This document shows positions 16,146 to 24,097 of a stretch of DNA of 64,000 bases, one piece after another. This DNA comes from Terrabacter aerolatus (GTDB lineage Bacteria > Actinomycetota > Actinomycetes > Actinomycetales > Dermatophilaceae): positions 310,001 through 374,000 of the forward strand of contig NZ_BJYX01000001.1 in assembly GCF_007991735.1 (NCBI RefSeq), read 5' to 3'. A program made the position numbers and the translations under genes. A model generated the notes under the pieces. That model did no database searches. It was given only the letters and a program-made list of their open reading frames with translations, and was not told where the DNA came from. The number at the start of each line of letters is the position of its first letter. The first letter of the stretch is position 1.

Positions 16146-17033
16146 TCAGCGGAGGGTGACCTGGCGGTTGGTCAGGCCGGCCCTGGCGCCACGCTCGGCC
16201 GCGGTGAGCGGCTCGGTCGAGGCGGCCGCGGCGTCGATCTTCGTCTTCATGGTCGCGACGGCGTCCTCGAAGTCGGCGGCAGCCGAGGCGGGGTCGACCT
16301 CCCACACCGGGATGAGCAGGCCACTCGAGCGGAAGCAGCCGAGCAGGCGGCCGTTCTCGCCGAGGTGGCTGTCGCCGGCCGCGTGCAGTCGGGCGAGGGC
16401 GTTGGTGGCGTCGTCCTCGGCGAACGGCAGCACCCAACGGACGTAGGTGCGCTCGCCGATGCGGCACCAGAAGGCCGACGGGGCGGCGTCGAGCTTGACG
16501 GTCGGGATGGCCGACTCGTTGGCACGCTCGAGGGACTCCTTGCCGTCGGCGTCGAGGTCGGCGTCGGCGACCCAGAAGTCGAAGCCCTCGTGCAGCTGCA
16601 TCTCGAAGGGTGCGTCGGTGTCGAGGATGTCCTGCAGGCGCGGGGTGTCGGCCATCGACACCGGCAGTGTCGCGACGGGCGAGCCGGCCTCGGCCACGGC
16701 GGCGAGGGCGATGGCCTGCGCGATGTCGCGGCTCGTGTCGCCGCTGCCGGTGCCGGACTGGATGCCGACGACGACCTCGCCGCCCTCGCGGTGCAGGCCC
16801 GGCCAGGCGAGCGGGAGCACCGTCGCGATCGTCACCTCGTCGGGGGCGCCCTCAGGCGCCTTGCCTGCGGCGAAGCGGACCGTCGCGGTCGCGGCCGGGA
16901 CGATCTCGCGCATGGCGACCCAGTCGGTCTCGTTCGGCAGTCCCTCGAAGGGGCGCGCCACGAACGGGGCCGGAAGCGGACGTGCGGAACGGTCTGCGCG
17001 CTCGCTGCGCGGTCGACGTGATGCCTTACCCAT
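16146..17033 (-). CDS. DUF5926 family protein
   Basis: 295 residues. A basic N-terminus (MGKASRRPRSERADRSARPL) precedes an all-cytoplasmic domain that matches the actinobacterial DUF5926 family, for example FEGLPNETDWVAMREIVPAA at residues about 27-46 and WCRIGERTYVRWVLPFAEDD in the C-terminal half. The function is unknown. It is conserved next to glycosyltransferase genes in related genomes (recalled family knowledge, not checked). Confidence 0.75.
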   Translation of the reverse strand: MGKASRRPRSERADRSARPLPAPFVARPFEGLPNETDWVAMREIVPAATATVRFAAGKAPEGAPDEVTIATVLPLAWPGLHREGGEVVVGIQSGTGSGDTSRDIAQAIALAAVAEAGSPVATLPVSMADTPRLQDILDTDAPFEMQLHEGFDFWVADADLDADGKESLERANESAIPTVKLDAAPSAFWCRIGERTYVRWVLPFAEDDATNALARLHAAGDSHLGENGRLLGCFRSSGLLIPVWEVDPASAAADFEDAVATMKTKIDAAAASTEPLTAAERGARAGLTNRQVTLR

Positions 17034-17062
17034 GCGCGCCACCCTAGTGGCCGGGCAGGGGG

Positions 17063-18574
17063 TCAGCCGAACGCGGTCGCGAGCGGCGCGAGGGCCAGCA
17101 CGTCGTCCGGTCCGTCGAGCCCGACGGGTGCGACGAAGGCGGTCGTGACCCCGCGCCCGGCGAGCCCGGCGAGGCGTCGGGTGTGCTCGTCGGGGGTGCC
17201 GGCGTGGTGCCGCGCGGCGAAGCTCGCCGCGGCGGTGCGCCCACGGTGCCGCTCGACCCGCGACCAGACGTCGTCGCGGTCCCTGCCGACGAGCGGCAGG
17301 TCGAGCACCGTCGCGTGGACCGTCGACGGGTCGCGGCCGGCCTCTGCCACGAGGGCGAGGTAGCGGGCCACCTTGGCGAGGCCCACCTCGTCGGACGGGA
17401 CGTTGCACCCGTCGCCGAGACGGGCGGCGACGCGGAGGGTGCGGTCGCCGCCGCCCCCGACGATGACGGGCAGCTCGCCGACCGGCCGCGGGTAGGAGGT
17501 CGTCTCGGGCAGCGAGACCCGCTGTCCGGCATACGGCTTGGTCCCCGGCGACCAGAGCGCCTTCATCGTCTCGATGCCCTGCTCGAGGGCGTCGAGCCGC
17601 TCTCTCGGAGTGGGGAACCCGAGGCCGTATGCCGCGTGCTCGCGTTCCCACCAGCCCGCGCCGACACCGACGAAGGCCCTGCCGCCCGTCAGGGCCGAGA
17701 GCGTCGCCCCGGCCTTGGCCGTGATGCCCGGTGCGCGGAAGGTCACCGGCGTCACGAGCGTGCCGAGCCGGAGCCGTGTCGTCGATGCGGCGAGCGCACC
17801 CAGGGCCACCCAGGGCTCCGGAACGGGGTCCCAGGCGCGGCCGACCTGGGGGATCTGGATGAGGTGGTCCATGAGCGCGATCCCGGCGAGCCCGGCCGCT
17901 TCGGCGGCGGCCGCCATGTCGCGCAGCCACTCGAGGAGGTCGACCTCGGCGGGGAACCGCGACAGGTGGAGCACGACACCACGCAGCCCGCCCCCACCCT
18001 CCCGCAACACACCGGGTGGTGGTGAGGTCCCGTCGGTTGCAACCGTGCCCGACCGACGCCTGCTCGGTGTGTTGCGGGGGCCGGCGGTGGGGAGGTAGGT
18101 GGGGAGGTCGTCGGGAGTGAGGACGAGGACGGCGTCCCAGCCCTCGCCGGCGAGCAGGTCGGTGGTCGCGGCGACGGACGCGAGCTGGCGCTCGAGCGCG
18201 CGGGCCGGGACGGGTCTGTCGCGGGCGGCGTTGCGCGAACGGCATACGCCGGCGGGGGTGTCGAGCACGACGGCGACCCCGGGAAGGCCCGCTCCCCGGG
18301 CCGCGGCGAGCCAGCGGCGGCGGCGCGGCGCGTCGGTGCCGAGCGTGTCTACGACGGTCGTCAGGCGGCGGCCGAGGCGGGCGGCGACGACCTGCTCGAG
18401 CAGCGCGAAGGCATCGGTGGAGGCGTCGAGGTCGTGCTCACCGCTGCCGACGACACCACGCAGCTGGTCGGAGGAGACGATCTCGGCTGCGCGGTAGTGA
18501 CGGGACGCCCACGTCGACTTGCCCGATCCGGAGGCGCCGACGAGGACGACGAGGGCCGGGTCGGGGAGGGGCAC
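17063..18574 (-). CDS. P-loop kinase-like domain fused to LLM-class F420-dependent oxidoreductase
   Basis: 503 residues in two domains. Residues 1 to about 165 are a P-loop NTPase similar to polynucleotide-kinase-like AAA proteins: Walker A GASGSGKST (13-21), then VVDTLGTDAPRRRRWL. Residues about 200-503 are a luciferase-like monooxygenase: GVGAGWWEREHAAYGL, LPVIVGGGGDRTLR and the C-terminal GVTTAFVAPVG, as in F420-dependent LLM enzymes. The linker (residues about 166-195) is encoded by a palindromic DNA element with a 14-bp inverted repeat. The frame is open throughout. What the kinase domain acts on is not known. Confidence 0.82.
   Translation of the reverse strand: MPLPDPALVVLVGASGSGKSTWASRHYRAAEIVSSDQLRGVVGSGEHDLDASTDAFALLEQVVAARLGRRLTTVVDTLGTDAPRRRRWLAAARGAGLPGVAVVLDTPAGVCRSRNAARDRPVPARALERQLASVAATTDLLAGEGWDAVLVLTPDDLPTYLPTAGPRNTPSRRRSGTVATDGTSPPPGVLREGGGGLRGVVLHLSRFPAEVDLLEWLRDMAAAAEAAGLAGIALMDHLIQIPQVGRAWDPVPEPWVALGALAASTTRLRLGTLVTPVTFRAPGITAKAGATLSALTGGRAFVGVGAGWWEREHAAYGLGFPTPRERLDALEQGIETMKALWSPGTKPYAGQRVSLPETTSYPRPVGELPVIVGGGGDRTLRVAARLGDGCNVPSDEVGLAKVARYLALVAEAGRDPSTVHATVLDLPLVGRDRDDVWSRVERHRGRTAAASFAARHHAGTPDEHTRRLAGLAGRGVTTAFVAPVGLDGPDDVLALAPLATAFG
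18001..18078. repeat. 78-bp palindromic element inside the fusion-protein linker
   Basis: Perfect 14-bp terminal inverted repeats, CCCGCAACACACCG (18001-18014) and CGGTGTGTTGCGGG (18065-18078), flank a 50-bp centre that itself holds the perfect palindrome CGGTTGCAACCG (18034-18045). It lies exactly between the two protein domains and is translated in frame. It resembles a small insertion element, or an old intergenic hairpin that became coding. Confidence 0.8.
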
Positions 18575-18595
18575 CGCGGTCTCGGACCGCGCGGC

Positions 18596-19030
18596 TCAGT
18601 GCGAGCGGCGGCGCGACGGGCCGCCCAGGGAGGCCCAGACCGTGCGGCCGTTCGGGTCCTCGATGACGCCCCACTCGTGGGCGAGGGACCGCACGATGCG
18701 CAGGCCGCGACCCCCGGGGGCCCACGTCGTCGGCGGCGCGGGGCGCGGGACGGTCGGGCCGCCGCCGTCGGAGACCTCGACCTCGACGACGTCGTTCTTG
18801 ACCTTCCAGTGGATGCGGATGGCCCCGTCGGAGAGCGGCTTGGCGTGGCGGATGGCGTTGGCGACGAGCTCGCTGACGACGATCTCGGCCTCGTCGATCA
18901 CCTGCGGCAGCACCTCACGGGACACGAGGTCCTCGACGAGCGCCTTGCGGATGCGTGGAGCCGCCGACGGAGCCCACTGGATGCGCACCGTGCGCTTGTC
19001 GCCCAGGGGCGCGGTCGGGACGGTGCTCAT
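18596..19030 (-). CDS. Anti-sigma-factor-type ATP-binding protein (HATPase_c, RsbW/SpoIIAB-like)
   Basis: 144 residues. The GHKL ATPase motifs are visible: N-box IVVSELVANAIRHAKP (residues about 50-65), G1-like EVSDGGGPTVP and G2-like PGGRGLRIVRSLAHEWG. Actinobacteria carry many stand-alone domains of this kind that act as serine-kinase or anti-sigma switches. No anti-anti-sigma or sigma gene is adjacent. GGAG lies six bases before the ATG. A long regulated intergenic region separates it from the divergent padR gene. Confidence 0.85.
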   Translation of the reverse strand: MSTVPTAPLGDKRTVRIQWAPSAAPRIRKALVEDLVSREVLPQVIDEAEIVVSELVANAIRHAKPLSDGAIRIHWKVKNDVVEVEVSDGGGPTVPRPAPPTTWAPGGRGLRIVRSLAHEWGVIEDPNGRTVWASLGGPSRRRSH

Positions 19031-19352
19031 GGATCTCCTTGCGATCGCGTCGGCTCGGTGAGGTCCAACCCCTGCGCTGGACCTCGAGCCGCTCCCCTGT
19101 GTGCTCGCCACGTCACGTCCTCTCACGGGCGAATCGCTTTCCCCTGTCGACGAACGCTAACCAAACCTGCGCCGGACCTCAATGAACTGTGAGTTTTTCC
19201 CGAGGCGCTGACCTGCGGATCTCTCACTATTCGGCTCTCTATCCCAACGACTAGAGAGCCTGAGACGTCCTGATCGACGGGGAACGGCGACACCGTCCCT
19301 GTCGGGTCGGGCGTACCCACTGACGGCCGATCCACGCAGAGCCTTGCCTTCA
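19031..19352. promoter_or_regulatory. Divergent intergenic region with a 9-bp inverted repeat
   Basis: No gene is seen. The AT content is higher than in neighbouring DNA (for example AATGAACTGTGAGTTTTTCC near 19182-19201). A perfect inverted repeat, GGCTCTCTA / TAGAGAGCC (19233-19241 and 19252-19260, 10-bp loop), could be an operator or terminator. The promoters of both flanking genes must lie here. Confidence 0.5.
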
Positions 19353-19391
19353 GAACAGTCGCGATATATCGTCGACCTATCGCGACTGTTC
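19353..19391. promoter_or_regulatory. Probable PadR autoregulatory operator
   Basis: Perfect 14-bp inverted repeats, GAACAGTCGCGATA (19353-19366) and TATCGCGACTGTTC (19378-19391), with an 11-bp spacer. The left arm overlaps a second palindrome, CGATATATCG (19362-19371). The site lies 30 bp before the padR start, as expected for an autorepressor. The AT-rich centre would overlap the promoter -10 region. Confidence 0.75.
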
Positions 19392-19420
19392 GTGAGTCGC
19401 GTTCGTAGAAGGAGAACACC

Positions 19421-20143
19421 ATGCACGGACACCACCATCACCACACCCGGCACGAGTCCGGCTGGGACGGCAGCTGGGGCGGCGGCTGGGGCGGCCAGGG
19501 CAACGGCCCGGGCAACGGCCCCGGCTTCGGACCCGGTCGCGGCCCCTGGGGCGGTCCCGGCGGCCCCGGCGGCCGCGGTCGCCCCGGCCCTCCCCCGTGG
19601 GTCGCCGACCTCGTCCGCCACTTCGGCGGCCCCGGCTTCGGTCCCGAGTTCGGCGGTCGCCGCGGGCCGAGGGCCCGCCGCGGCGACGTCCGCGCCGCCA
19701 TCCTCGACGTCCTCGCGGGCGACGAGATGAACGGCTACCAGCTCATCCAGCAGATCTCCGAGCGCACCGGCGGCGCGTGGAAGCCGAGCCCCGGCTCGGT
19801 CTACCCGACCGTCCAGCAGCTCGAGGACGAGGGACTCGTCGAGGGTCGCGACGTCGAGGGCCGGCGCCTGCTGCGCCTCACCGACGCGGGTCGCGCCTAC
19901 GTCGAGGAGAACGCCGAGGAGATGGCTGCCACGTGGCGGCCCTTCGAGGAGGCGACCGAGGAGGAGGCCCCCCGCCCCTCGGGCGGAGCCAACGACCTCA
20001 TGCCCCTCGTCGGCCAGGTCATGGGCGGCATGTGGCAGGTCGTCACGACCGGCACGTCGCAGCAGCGCGCCGAGGCGGCGGAGATCCTCACGGAGACCCG
20101 GCGCAAGCTCTACCGCTTGCTCGCCGACGGTGACCCGGAGTAG
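19421..20143 (+). CDS. PadR family transcriptional regulator with His/Gly-rich N-terminus
   Basis: 240 residues. Residues 1 to about 85 are an unusual low-complexity segment: His-rich at the start (MHGHHHHHTRHES), then Gly/Pro/Trp repeats. The winged-helix PadR domain follows at residues about 88-170 (AAILDVLAGDEMNGYQLIQQ, then PSPGSVYPTVQQLEDEGLV). The C-terminus holds a helical dimerisation tail. AAGGAG precedes the ATG at good spacing. The His-rich tail may bind metal, but this is inference. A strong inverted repeat upstream suggests autoregulation. No effector target is adjacent, since the next gene is convergent. Confidence 0.88.
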   Translation: MHGHHHHHTRHESGWDGSWGGGWGGQGNGPGNGPGFGPGRGPWGGPGGPGGRGRPGPPPWVADLVRHFGGPGFGPEFGGRRGPRARRGDVRAAILDVLAGDEMNGYQLIQQISERTGGAWKPSPGSVYPTVQQLEDEGLVEGRDVEGRRLLRLTDAGRAYVEENAEEMAATWRPFEEATEEEAPRPSGGANDLMPLVGQVMGGMWQVVTTGTSQQRAEAAEILTETRRKLYRLLADGDPE

Positions 20144-20166
20144 GACGAGCCGGCCCTCCGCACCCC

Positions 20167-20204
20167 CTGCACCCCGAGCGCGTTCAGTCGCGCTCGGGGT
20201 GCAG
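20167..20204. terminator. Bidirectional terminator, 16-bp perfect stem
   Basis: CTGCACCCCGAGCGCG - ttcagt - CGCGCTCGGGGTGCAG, a perfect 16-bp stem with a six-base loop, sits between convergent padR and the F420-dependent reductase gene. The loop contains the stop codon of the minus-strand gene and its right arm encodes that protein's last residues. Confidence 0.8.
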
Positions 20205-20690
20205 CACGAAGAAGCCGAGGTCACGCCCGCCGGCGCGCTCCTCGTATGCCGTGTAGCCGCGGTAGTAGGCGAGCGCCGCCTCGCGAACGCGCTCCCTCTC
20301 GGTCCCCTGGACCTGGACGGCGCGCACGCGGTGCGTCACGCCGTCGACCTCGAGCACGGCCTGCGGGTGGGCGCGGAGGTTGAAGTACCACGCCGGCGGG
20401 CGCTCGGAACCGTAGCTCGAGGCGATGACACCCCAGCCCTCGTCGAGCGGGGCGAGCATGAGCGGCACCGTGCGAGGCTGCCCCGAGCGGGCTCCGGTCG
20501 TCGTCAGCATCCCGACCGGGACGGCGGCGAGCCACTGGCTGGGGAGGGTCCGGCGCGGGGCCAGTCGGTGGCCGAGCCCGTCGAGCCGGTGCAGGAGCCG
20601 TCTGGAGACCCAGGCCCCCGGCCGTGAGGCCACGAGCCCCCGCAGGGCGCGCTGGACAGGGTTCGCCTCGTCGATGCGGCGCAGTCGCAT
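20184..20690 (-). CDS. Deazaflavin (F420)-dependent nitroreductase family protein
   Basis: 168 residues from the ATG at 20690. It matches the Ddn/F420H2-dependent reductase family: LTTTGARSGQPRTVPLMLAP (residues about 66-85, the F420 phosphate-binding region), GWGVIASSYGSERPPAWYFN, then LRAHPQAVLEVDG. These split-barrel enzymes use reduced F420 to reduce quinones or nitro compounds; the natural substrate is unknown. It is divergent from cobQ. Confidence 0.88.
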   Translation of the reverse strand: MRLRRIDEANPVQRALRGLVASRPGAWVSRRLLHRLDGLGHRLAPRRTLPSQWLAAVPVGMLTTTGARSGQPRTVPLMLAPLDEGWGVIASSYGSERPPAWYFNLRAHPQAVLEVDGVTHRVRAVQVQGTERERVREAALAYYRGYTAYEERAGGRDLGFFVLHPERD

Positions 20691-20746
20691 GTCTGCAGCG
20701 TAGAACCGGCGACCACGTCGCACGAGGTGTCGGGCAGGATGGCCCG

Positions 20747-22279
20747 GTGTCCACGTCCGCGCCCCGTCAGCCACCGGGCCCGTCGGGCCTCCTCGTCGCC
20801 GGCACGTCGTCCGACGCCGGCAAGTCCGTCGTCGTCGCGGGGCTGTGCCGCGCCCTCGCGCGCCGCGGGATCCGGGTGGCGCCGTTCAAGGCGCAGAACA
20901 TGTCGAACAACTCGATGGTCTGCCTCGACGGCGGCGAGATCGGCCGGGCTCAGTACCTCCAGGCGCAGGCGGCCCGGCTCGAGCCGACGACGGCGATGAA
21001 CCCGGTGCTGCTCAAGCCCGGCACCGACCGACGCTCGTTCGTCGTCGTGCGCGGCGAGCCCGCGGGCACCCTCGAGGCCGGCGAGTATGCGGCCGGGCGG
21101 GCGCATCTGGCCGATGCCGCCTTCGCCGCCTACCGGGAGCTCGCCGACGCCTACGAGCTCGTCGTCTGCGAAGGGGCCGGCTCCCCCGCCGAGATCAACC
21201 TGCGCTCGGGCGACTACGTCAACATGGGTCTGGCGCGGCAGTTCGGGCTGCCGGTCGTCGTGGTCGGCGACATCGACCGGGGCGGCATCCTCGCCTCCCT
21301 CTACGGCACGTGGGCCCTGCTCGAGGGGGACGACCGGGCCCTGCTGAAGTCCTTCGTCATCAACAAGTTCCGCGGGGACGTGTCGGTGCTCGAACCGGGT
21401 CTGGACACGATCACCGACCGGACCGGCGTGCCGTTCCACGGCGTCATCCCGTGGCTGCTCGACGTCTGGCTCGACAGCGAGGACACCCTCGAGGTCGGCC
21501 ACTGGCGGGCCTCCACGGCGCTGTCCGCGACCTCGCGCGACCGGCTCAAGGTGGCCGTCGTCCGGCTGCCCCGGATCTCGAACGCGACCGACGTCGACGC
21601 CCTCGCGGCCGAGCCCGGGGTCGACGTCCTCGTGACGGTCGACGCTGCCGTGGCGGAGTCTGCCGACCTGCTCGTGCTGCCCGGGTCACGTTCGACCGCA
21701 AGCGATCTCGAGTGGCTGCGCGAGCGCGGCCTGGCCGAGGTCGTCGCCCGACGGGTCGCCGCCGGACGACCGGTGCTCGGCGTGTGCGGTGGCTACCAGA
21801 TGCTCGGGCACGAGATCGAGGACGACGTCGAGGGACGGGTCGGGGTCGTGCCGGGCCTCGGCCACCTGCCCGTGCGCACCGAGTTCGGTGCGGCCAAGGT
21901 GCTCGCGCGTCCGGTCGGGTCGTGGGCGGACCACGCCGTCGACACGGCCTACGAGATCCACCACGGGATCGCCCGACCCCTCGAGGTCGACACCGGTCAG
22001 GACGCGGATCCCGCTGAGGCGCAACGCTTCCTGGACGGCCTTAGCGTGGGCGCCGTCTGGGGGACGATGTGGCACGGCGCGTTCGAGAGCGACGGCTTCC
22101 GCCGGGCCTGGCTGTCCCAGGTCGCGGCCAAGGCCGGGTCCGAGTGGCAGCCGCACCCGGACGCCGCAGGCTTCGCCGAACGCCGCGAGCGGATGCTCGA
22201 CACGCTCGCCGACGCCCTCGAGGAGCACGTCGACATCGACGCCCTCCTCGCCCTGACCCGGATCGGAGACCACGCATGA
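20747..22279 (+). CDS. cobQ: Cobyric acid synthase
   Basis: 510 residues from a GTG. It amidates four side chains of adenosylcobyrinic acid a,c-diamide using glutamine and ATP. The N-terminal dethiobiotin-synthetase-like ATP domain shows AGTSSDAGKSVV (residues about 16-27) and APFKAQNMSNNSMV. The C-terminal class I glutamine amidotransferase has its nucleophile Cys in GVCGGYQMLG (about residue 347) and a His near the C-terminus. The stop overlaps the start of cobF (ATGA). Confidence 0.95.
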   Translation: MSTSAPRQPPGPSGLLVAGTSSDAGKSVVVAGLCRALARRGIRVAPFKAQNMSNNSMVCLDGGEIGRAQYLQAQAARLEPTTAMNPVLLKPGTDRRSFVVVRGEPAGTLEAGEYAAGRAHLADAAFAAYRELADAYELVVCEGAGSPAEINLRSGDYVNMGLARQFGLPVVVVGDIDRGGILASLYGTWALLEGDDRALLKSFVINKFRGDVSVLEPGLDTITDRTGVPFHGVIPWLLDVWLDSEDTLEVGHWRASTALSATSRDRLKVAVVRLPRISNATDVDALAAEPGVDVLVTVDAAVAESADLLVLPGSRSTASDLEWLRERGLAEVVARRVAAGRPVLGVCGGYQMLGHEIEDDVEGRVGVVPGLGHLPVRTEFGAAKVLARPVGSWADHAVDTAYEIHHGIARPLEVDTGQDADPAEAQRFLDGLSVGAVWGTMWHGAFESDGFRRAWLSQVAAKAGSEWQPHPDAAGFAERRERMLDTLADALEEHVDIDALLALTRIGDHA

Positions 22280-23652
22280 TCGAGCGGATCCGCGTCATCG
22301 GCATCGGGATGGGAGACCCCCTCCAGGTCACCGGCGAGGCCGCCCGCGCCCTCGCCACGGTCGACGTCTTCCTCGTCGCCGACAAGGGTGAGGCGGCATC
22401 GGACCTCGTCGCTGCTCGCCAGGCGGTCTGCGACGCGCTCATCCCGGCGGAGCACGCCTACCGGGTCCTCGAGGTCCCCGACCCGAGACGCGGTCCGGAC
22501 GGCGAACGCGACGACACGGCATACGACCGAGGGGTGCGCGACTGGCACGCGGCGCGCGTGGACGCCTACGCCGACGTCATCGGCGGGCTCGACGACGGCG
22601 AGCGGACGGTCGGCTTCCTCGTGTGGGGTGACCCGGCGTTCTACGACTCGACCATCCGGGTCGTCGATGCGCTCGTCGAGCGTTGGGGCGCAAGGGGACT
22701 CACCGTCGAGCACGACGTCATCGCCGGGATCAGCGCGCCGCAGCTGCTTGCCGCGCGGCACCGCATCCCGCTCAACCGCATCGGCGCCCCGATCCACATC
22801 ACCACCGGACGGCGGCTCGTCGACGAGTACGACCCGACGCTCGGCGACGTCGTCGTCATGCTCGACGGGCACCTCGCCTGCGCAGAGCTCGCAGACGCCT
22901 TCCCGGAGGTCGAGCTCTACTGGGGCGCCTACCTCGGCACGCCCGACGAGCTGCTCGTGCGAGGGCCCCTCGCCCAGGTCCTCGACGAGGTGCGCCGGGT
23001 GCGCGCCGAGGCCCGCGAGCGCCACGGCTGGGTCATGGACACCTACCTGCTGCGGCCGTCGCCCGGGACCCTCGGCGACACCGGCCCGAGCGGGTTCCCG
23101 GACACCGAGCCCCTGACCGACGGTGTCGTCACCGTGCGACCGCTCGAGGCGGGCGACTGGCAGGTCGTGCGCGACGAGCACAACAACGAGGAGTCGCTGC
23201 GCTGGGACTTCTTCGGACGGCCCCACACCGACGACGAGGCCAGGACGAGCGCCGCGCGGGCCCGGCGGGAATGGCGCCTCGGCCGGGCTGCTCGATTCGT
23301 CATGGTCGACGCAGCCACGGGGCTCGGCGCAGGCGTCATCAGCGTCAGGAGGTTGGGGCCGCCCGGCCTCGGGCTCGTCGGCTACGGCGTCGTGCCCGAG
23401 TTCCGCGGGCGCGGCTTCACCACGCGCGCCCTGCGTCTCGTCTCGCGGTGGGCCTTCGACGTGGCCGGTCTCGACCGGCTCGAGCTCGGTCACAAGGCGG
23501 AGAACGTCGCCTCGGGCAAGGCCGCCGCCAGGGCGGGCTTCACGGCGGAGGGACTGCTGCGCGAGCGTCTGCCCAACCCCGACGGCAGCCGGTCCGACGA
23601 GGTCTACTACGCCCTGACGCGCGGGACGTTCTCGCCGGAGACCCGAGACTGA
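22276..23652 (+). CDS. cobF: Precorrin-6A synthase (CobF) fused to a GNAT acetyltransferase
   Basis: 458 residues. The first 255 or so match CobF, the deacetylating C1-methyltransferase of the aerobic pathway: RVIGIGMGDPLQVTGEAARA at the N-terminus, FLVWGDPAFYDST, and LYWGAYLGTPDEL. After a short linker, residues about 275-450 form a RimJ/RimL-type GNAT acetyltransferase (VTVRPLEAGDWQVVRDEHNN, acetyl-CoA loop VVPEFRGRGFTTRAL). The whole frame is open with uniform codon use, so the fusion is not a sequencing join of two genes. CobF releases acetate in its reaction, but a functional link to the acetyltransferase is only a guess. Coupled to cobQ by ATGA overlap. Confidence 0.9.
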   Translation: MIERIRVIGIGMGDPLQVTGEAARALATVDVFLVADKGEAASDLVAARQAVCDALIPAEHAYRVLEVPDPRRGPDGERDDTAYDRGVRDWHAARVDAYADVIGGLDDGERTVGFLVWGDPAFYDSTIRVVDALVERWGARGLTVEHDVIAGISAPQLLAARHRIPLNRIGAPIHITTGRRLVDEYDPTLGDVVVMLDGHLACAELADAFPEVELYWGAYLGTPDELLVRGPLAQVLDEVRRVRAEARERHGWVMDTYLLRPSPGTLGDTGPSGFPDTEPLTDGVVTVRPLEAGDWQVVRDEHNNEESLRWDFFGRPHTDDEARTSAARARREWRLGRAARFVMVDAATGLGAGVISVRRLGPPGLGLVGYGVVPEFRGRGFTTRALRLVSRWAFDVAGLDRLELGHKAENVASGKAAARAGFTAEGLLRERLPNPDGSRSDEVYYALTRGTFSPETRD

Positions 23653-23679
23653 GTCCTCGAGGCGGCCAGGGTGCCGCCG

Positions 23680-24096
23680 TGGACGACAGGGGACTAGTCG
23701 GGGGCGGGATTCCCGCCTGTGTCTGGCTCGTGCGCCTCCAGTGGCTGCTGGCGCGCAGCGGCAGGCTCACGAAGGTCGTACCGGACGCAGGCCTGTGGGT
23801 CATGTGGGCCCTTCCCTTCGTCTCCTGGGTCCTACCGGCCGTGCGGATCTCGCGGCTGGAGCGGGCGACCTTCGGCACGGGGGTCCTGGGTCGTCTACGC
23901 CTGGGCCGCACTCTTCGTTCCCCTGACCATGCCGCGACTGTGGGCGCCCAGCTCTGACGTCGACACCCCCACGGGCCGCGCGGCCTGGCTGCTCGCGGCC
24001 ACCGCTGTGGTCACGTTCGCCCTGTGGTTCGTGACGGTGCTGAGAATGACCCGAGGTGCGGAAGTCGTGGCCCACGAGTCCGGCGTGGACGCCTAG
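23680..24096 (+). pseudogene. Frameshifted membrane protein gene (possibly DUF4328-like)
   Basis: A small membrane-protein reading frame is split in two. One frame encodes CVWLVRLQWLLARSGRL, then LWVMWALPFVSWVLPAV, RISRLERATFGTG; the other continues with SWVVYAWAALFVPLTMPRLW and a last hydrophobic segment, ending at TAG 24094-24096. Removing one G from the GGGGG run at 23879-23883 joins them as FGTG-SWVVYAW. The WALPFVSWVLPAVRISRLE pattern resembles DUF4328 proteins but is too short to be sure. The IS copy begins right after its stop codon. Confidence 0.6.
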
Positions 24097-24097
24097 A
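24092..24097. repeat. IS481 target-site duplication, left copy (CCTAGA)
   Basis: CCTAGA, identical to 25202-25207. Its TAG is the stop codon of the frameshifted gene to the left. Confidence 0.85.
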
